From a virus, in the IMG/VR virus record IMGVR_UViG_3300007734_000733, positions 1 through 60,427 of that record: DNA of 60,427 nucleotides. The stretch is one strand, 5' to 3'. Below the pieces are notes generated by a model, which had not been told where the DNA came from, made no database searches, and worked only from the letters and a program-made list of their open reading frames with translations. This document shows positions 57,409 to 60,427 of the stretch, piece after piece (the first letter of the stretch is position 1; each line of letters opens with the position of its first letter). The translations under genes were made by a program, and so were the position numbers.

Positions 57409-57642
57409 CTATCTATAACCGGACGTTTTTCTAGCAATCTTCGGAGGTTGCGCTACAAACTGCTTACCTTCAGCTTTGCCTTTTCGCTTGGCCCTTGTCG
57501 TTGAAGCGTACTCTTGCGGAGACAGCGCCTTAATAGCTGCCTTTGGCAAATAACGCTCACCCGTATCTGACGACCGCTTGCCAGACTTTGTAGTCCACTC
57601 TTGCTTAGTCCAGTTCTTAAGAGAGAGTTGTGGTTTTTTCAT
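57409..57642 (-). CDS. Small basic phage protein of the terminase region
   Basis: 77 residues, Lys/Arg-rich, with RYLPKAAIKALSPQEYASTTRAKR and KGKQFVAQPPKIARKT, a combination frequent in small phage proteins next to the terminase. Possibly binds DNA at the packaging start. Function unknown. Confidence 0.68.
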   Translation of the reverse strand: MKKPQLSLKNWTKQEWTTKSGKRSSDTGERYLPKAAIKALSPQEYASTTRAKRKGKAEGKQFVAQPPKIARKTSGYR

Positions 57643-57644
57643 AA

Positions 57645-57827
57645 CTAATCCTTATAGCCTCCGCCTTTAGCCTTATATTCCTTAGCAAGAAGCTGCGCCT
57701 TGCGCCCACTCCATTGCCCCGCGCCAGTGCCCTGGGTGGACTTTGCTTTGATCTGATTAAAAAGTGTCTTACGCATTCCAGGCTTAGTGTAGTTGCCCGC
57801 AGCGTTTACTTTTGATTTTGCCACCAT
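57645..57827 (-). CDS. Small basic DUF5872-like protein
   Basis: 60 residues. GTGAGQWSGRKAQLLAKEYKAKGGGY is a signature of DUF5872, a small basic family in phages. It lies between the terminase-small-like and large-subunit genes. Function not known; packaging or DNA binding is a guess. Confidence 0.7.
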   Translation of the reverse strand: MVAKSKVNAAGNYTKPGMRKTLFNQIKAKSTQGTGAGQWSGRKAQLLAKEYKAKGGGYKD

Positions 57828-57838
57828 AATGAATTTTC

Positions 57839-58339
57839 CTAAATTTTTGTTATCGCAGGGCCATTAATCTGACTCAATCCAGTCGGAGTTATGTCAATCA
57901 TGTTCAAGTCTTCTTGTTTTGATTTCAAAGCAATGAACTTCATCAACTGGTCATCAGTCATGCGGGTCACATCCATCTTGTGAGTGACTTGAACAGTTTC
58001 CTGCAACACGCCCATAAGCTGCGCTTGTAACTTCTTAGCCGCAATGGCTGGCGTGTAGTCCTTGTCAATCATGGCTGACTGATGGATTGCGTCCAGATCG
58101 GAAATGATGCTTTCCCGCGTAATGTCTACAGACGCTGGCTTCTTGGCTTTGGACTCTTTTGCGACCTTAATGGCTTCTTGAATATCGCAACGGTCCAGCA
58201 AATATTCCGCAACCGTGCGGTCGTCGTAACCGTTAATGATAAAGCCAGCGCGTTTACACGCATCCAGACCATCGCCTGTCTGTAAATATATTTTTACAAA
58301 TATGGCATCTCGTTCAACGTCTGGCGGAATATTAAGCAT
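57839..58339 (-). CDS. Putative terminase small subunit
   Basis: 166 residues. N-terminal helix-turn-helix-like part (about 8-50, with DGLDACKRAGF...) resembles terminase DNA-recognition domains, followed by a coiled-coil-like helical middle and a beta-like C-terminus. Position upstream of the large subunit fits. The gap just upstream (58340-58441) would be the expected neighbourhood of the pac or cos site. Confidence 0.68.
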   Translation of the reverse strand: MLNIPPDVERDAIFVKIYLQTGDGLDACKRAGFIINGYDDRTVAEYLLDRCDIQEAIKVAKESKAKKPASVDITRESIISDLDAIHQSAMIDKDYTPAIAAKKLQAQLMGVLQETVQVTHKMDVTRMTDDQLMKFIALKSKQEDLNMIDITPTGLSQINGPAITKI

Positions 58340-58441
58340 CTTGCTTTCCTAAAGGCGTGACCGAGAGGCGGTGCGGAGTGGGGCAACGCCCTGCCCCTCG
58401 GTCTGCCTAGAGCGCGACGGCGGGGCACGAACGCTCAGGCA
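58340..58441. promoter_or_regulatory. GC-rich gap upstream of terminase; possible packaging site
   Basis: No gene. ACCGAG...CTCGGT arms (about 58359-58402) enclose a GGGGCA/TGCCCC hairpin. It looks superficially like a structured RNA but no tRNA cloverleaf can be drawn. Location between the sugar cluster and the terminase small gene is where pac/cos sites and late promoters commonly are. Confidence 0.4.
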
Positions 58442-58702
58442 TTAAGATTCACCGAGACATAAATAATCAGAGTCATGCCAATGAGAGATCATCGCAATGC
58501 GATGAGCGTGCGCGCTGCAAACACACCACTCCCAAACATCACCTTGGCTATCTGCGTCCCCGAATAGAAAATTGTAATTTGGGTAGAACTCAATGCAGCA
58601 CACCATGCGCCCCGAAGGGGTGTAGCCTGCCAACAGGCCATCCGGCAGAGCGTCATTAATTTTTATTACTGGAATTTTTTTATAATTTGATGCTGGCAAC
58701 AT
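58442..58702 (-). CDS. Unknown small protein
   Basis: 86 residues with a CVCSAHAHR cysteine/histidine cluster, possibly metal-binding. Its ATG overlaps the end of the ribbon-helix-helix gene. Last gene of the sugar cluster before the terminase block. Function unknown. Confidence 0.62.
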   Translation of the reverse strand: MLPASNYKKIPVIKINDALPDGLLAGYTPSGRMVCCIEFYPNYNFLFGDADSQGDVWEWCVCSAHAHRIAMISHWHDSDYLCLGES

Positions 58703-58862
58703 TTGTAACCTTATTCTTTTCGGAGGTTAAAAATCTGCGTATCGCTAATTCAATGACATACTTTTTGTACAGCAATTTATCATCGCAAAACTTATCCAAT
58801 TCGTCGATCAAATCACTGGCAATTCTAATGTTCAATTGAGACAGATTGTTTTTAGTTTTCAT
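58680..58862 (-). CDS. Small ribbon-helix-helix protein
   Basis: 60 residues. LNIRIASDLIDELDKFCDDK and KKYVIELAIRRFL read as the strand-helix-helix of Arc/MetJ repressors. It overlaps the 2-epimerase gene by 11 bp. With the similar gene at 2386-2538, the sugar cluster has two of these candidate regulators. Confidence 0.66.
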   Translation of the reverse strand: MKTKNNLSQLNIRIASDLIDELDKFCDDKLLYKKYVIELAIRRFLTSEKNKVTNVASIKL

Positions 58863-59808
58863 TAAGCCACTTCAGAATGCTCGCGGATATAACATCAGCC
58901 GCGCCGCCTTGGTAGATCGGGTTCCAGCCGTTGGAGAGCGTTAGGGCATACTCAATGTCATCAACGGAACCAAACACAGACTGAGCCATTGGGCGTCCCA
59001 GTTGTCGGTTGCCGATATTGATGGACGGCACTCCAACCCAAGGCGCTTCAATCACGCCCGCCGAAGAGTTGCCGACGACCAAAGACGCACGCTGCATCGC
59101 CTGGATGTACTCAGAATGGGAGAGTGTCTTAACAACCTTAGCAAACGGTCGTTGCTCGCAGAAGATTTGAATCAGTTCGCCAATCTCTTCGCCACCGGGA
59201 TCGTTGTTAACGCCTGTGAATAGGATGTTATATCCCGCCGTGTACCATGTACTAAGTGCCGCCAGCATCTGTTCACACTGGCCTACGCCACGGTCTGGCA
59301 ACCGCGTCTCGGGATGATATGTAACCAGCATCTCTTTCGTATCTCTCCTGGCCGTGTCTCCGCCAACACCATCCAATCCAGGCGCGCCGCTAACTGTGAT
59401 GCTATCTGGATCAATGCCCATGCCTTTCAACTTACTGGAAAAGTCATCTGTAGCCACAAAATGCAACGTCGCCATGTGACTAATACTGTGACGCATGGCA
59501 TTATCAAAAGCGCCAGTAGTGGTTTCCCCACCATGAATATGGGCCACGGGTATGCCGATAAACATAGCCGCCAACGCAGCCGCCAGCGTCTCATAACGAT
59601 CCCCTAATACAACGACAAGTTTCGGATTGCTGGATTTGTATACAACAGTGAAAAATGTCATTGCCCGCGCAACAGCAACATCGGGGGACATGCCATCGGA
59701 TACAAAGCGCGAGACGGAACACCCCGGCATGGCTTTGATAACAGACTCCAACGGCCCGTCTTCGGCGCGCGAGTTGCTGACAACGACTACATCTGAAAAA
59801 TCTACCAC
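58852..59808 (-). CDS. neuC: UDP-GlcNAc 2-epimerase (hydrolysing), NeuC/LegG-type
   Basis: 318 residues. LGDRYE (68-73), HIHGGETTTGA (90-100), RHSISHM (106-112, usual RHaitKms) and a C-terminal VGNSSAGVIEAPWVGVPSINIGNRQ are typical of hydrolysing 2-epimerases making ManNAc or its legionaminic analogue. It is shorter than common NeuC (about 370-390), mostly from a compact N-terminus. In the six-step legionaminic route this enzyme (LegG) supplies the synthase (NeuB-type) substrate. It overlaps the SDR gene upstream by seven bases. Confidence 0.88.
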   Translation of the reverse strand: MVDFSDVVVVSNSRAEDGPLESVIKAMPGCSVSRFVSDGMSPDVAVARAMTFFTVVYKSSNPKLVVVLGDRYETLAAALAAMFIGIPVAHIHGGETTTGAFDNAMRHSISHMATLHFVATDDFSSKLKGMGIDPDSITVSGAPGLDGVGGDTARRDTKEMLVTYHPETRLPDRGVGQCEQMLAALSTWYTAGYNILFTGVNNDPGGEEIGELIQIFCEQRPFAKVVKTLSHSEYIQAMQRASLVVGNSSAGVIEAPWVGVPSINIGNRQLGRPMAQSVFGSVDDIEYALTLSNGWNPIYQGGAADVISASILKWLNEN

Positions 59809-60398
59809 GCGCTCAAACCCCCATCCACCATCAACACTTGGCCGGTGATGTACCGGGCCGCATCGCTACACAGAAACAACACCGGGCCTACAATGTCGTC
59901 TTCCGTAGCCATTCGATTAAGCGGAACCCGCCAGGAGTAACGATCAACAAAAGCCCGTCCCTGGCCGCGCTCAATGCCGCCGGGACACACACAGTTCACA
60001 CGCACAGGAGCCAACGTCGTGGCCTGATGGCGCGTCAGAGCGACCATTGCGCCCTTAGAAGCCACGTACCATTCCGGCGTCTGTTTAACGCTGGTGTCTT
60101 TATAAAGGCGCGCATCACTGCCCAACGTGCCGTAAATGCTGCCAATGTTGACGGCGCACATTTTAGCAGAGGTGACCAGCGTATGATGGGCTGACCACTC
60201 TTCTACTTTGGCATTACAGATAACGACATCGTAATTATCGGGGAGAATGATTTTTTCCACAAAATCCAAGTCACAATTAATCTCTGCATCTTTCAAATCA
60301 ATTCCGGTGACCTTATCGCCAATATCCTCAAACGCGGCACGAAGGGCTCTGCCAAGATGCCCCGCTGAACCCGTGATGAGAACCTTACGTGCTGCCAT
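59802..60398 (-). CDS. Short-chain dehydrogenase (PtmA-like, sugar cluster)
   Basis: 198 residues from the ATG at 60398 (equal to position 98), chosen over one at 60419 because GGAG stands eight bases before it. TGSAGHLG (9-16) is the NAD-binding loop, NIGSIYG contains the active Ser, and Tyr111-Lys115 (YVASK) the catalytic pair. The C-terminal ITGQVLMVDGGLSAW is typical. In Campylobacter, PtmA of this type belongs to the legionaminic acid/flagellin modification pathway. It lies in the duplicated terminal sequence, so part of it appears at both ends of the window. Confidence 0.84.
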   Translation of the reverse strand: MAARKVLITGSAGHLGRALRAAFEDIGDKVTGIDLKDAEINCDLDFVEKIILPDNYDVVICNAKVEEWSAHHTLVTSAKMCAVNIGSIYGTLGSDARLYKDTSVKQTPEWYVASKGAMVALTRHQATTLAPVRVNCVCPGGIERGQGRAFVDRYSWRVPLNRMATEDDIVGPVLFLCSDAARYITGQVLMVDGGLSAW

Positions 60399-60427
60399 TA
60401 GAAATTCTCCATATTCCATCTATACCA
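60301..60427. repeat. Right copy of 127-bp terminal direct repeat
   Basis: Identical to 1-127. Joining the two copies gives a circular map of 60,300 bp in which the SDR gene and the dehydratase gene overlap by 14 bases, exactly as neighbouring genes do elsewhere in this operon. Confidence 0.93.

Noticed and set aside
58340-58441. tRNA-like structure before terminase
   Set aside because: Inverted repeats exist, but no acceptor stem, anticodon loop and T-loop consensus could be fitted.

Overview
The first 127 bases are repeated exactly as the last 127 bases (1-127 = 60301-60427), so the window is best read as one complete circular genome of 60,300 bp cut open at an arbitrary point. The 127-base overlap looks like an assembler k-mer overlap and not a biological terminal repeat. 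The content is a tailed dsDNA phage with a podovirus-type gene set: terminase, an 806-aa portal, scaffold, major capsid protein, P22 gp4- and gp10-like tail parts, large ejection proteins with a transglycosylase domain, no tape measure and no tail sheath. A candidate Rz/Rz1 spanin pair and surface-sugar genes point to a Gram-negative host. The host itself cannot be named from the sequence. I recognised no integrase, no replicative DNA polymerase and no tRNA.

Layout on the circle. (1) 9007 leftward through the cut point to 58442: a long minus-strand cluster with an MT-A70 methyltransferase, a VRR-NUC-like protein, small phage proteins and a nearly complete nonulosonic (sialic-like) acid pathway. 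(2) 58339 down to 28024: the minus-strand packaging, head, tail and lysis genes. (3) 9794-13073: a rightward MoxR ATPase / DUF3150 / VWA-metallopeptidase trio, flanked by extraordinary tandem repeats. (4) 13.8-14.4 kb: an array of seven 14-bp repeats next to AT-rich, hairpin-rich DNA, the best candidate replication origin. (5) 14445-18605: a rightward chain of small early proteins. (6) 21580 down to 18613: a leftward Cro-like regulator, RusA resolvase and primase/polymerase-helicase. (7) 21681-27981: a rightward recombination block (Sak4-like ATPase, DUF669, PD-(D/E)XK nuclease, DEAH helicase).

Most striking is the sugar cluster. It holds homologues of all six enzymes of the CMP-legionaminic acid route: 4,6-dehydratase, aminotransferase, acyltransferase, hydrolysing 2-epimerase, NeuB-type synthase and CMP-transferase. 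It also holds a PtmA-like dehydrogenase, a WbpG/PseA-type amidotransferase and a HisF-like protein. A DUF115-like gene, distantly resembling Maf/sialyltransferase-type enzymes, sits inside the capsid operon between two related Ser/Thr-rich virion proteins. Taken together this suggests, but does not prove, that the phage makes an activated nonulosonic acid and may attach it to its own virion or to the host surface.

Minus-strand genes are very tightly packed, with ATGA/TAATG overlaps that imply translational coupling. Several strong hairpin terminators punctuate the capsid region and the convergent gene ends.
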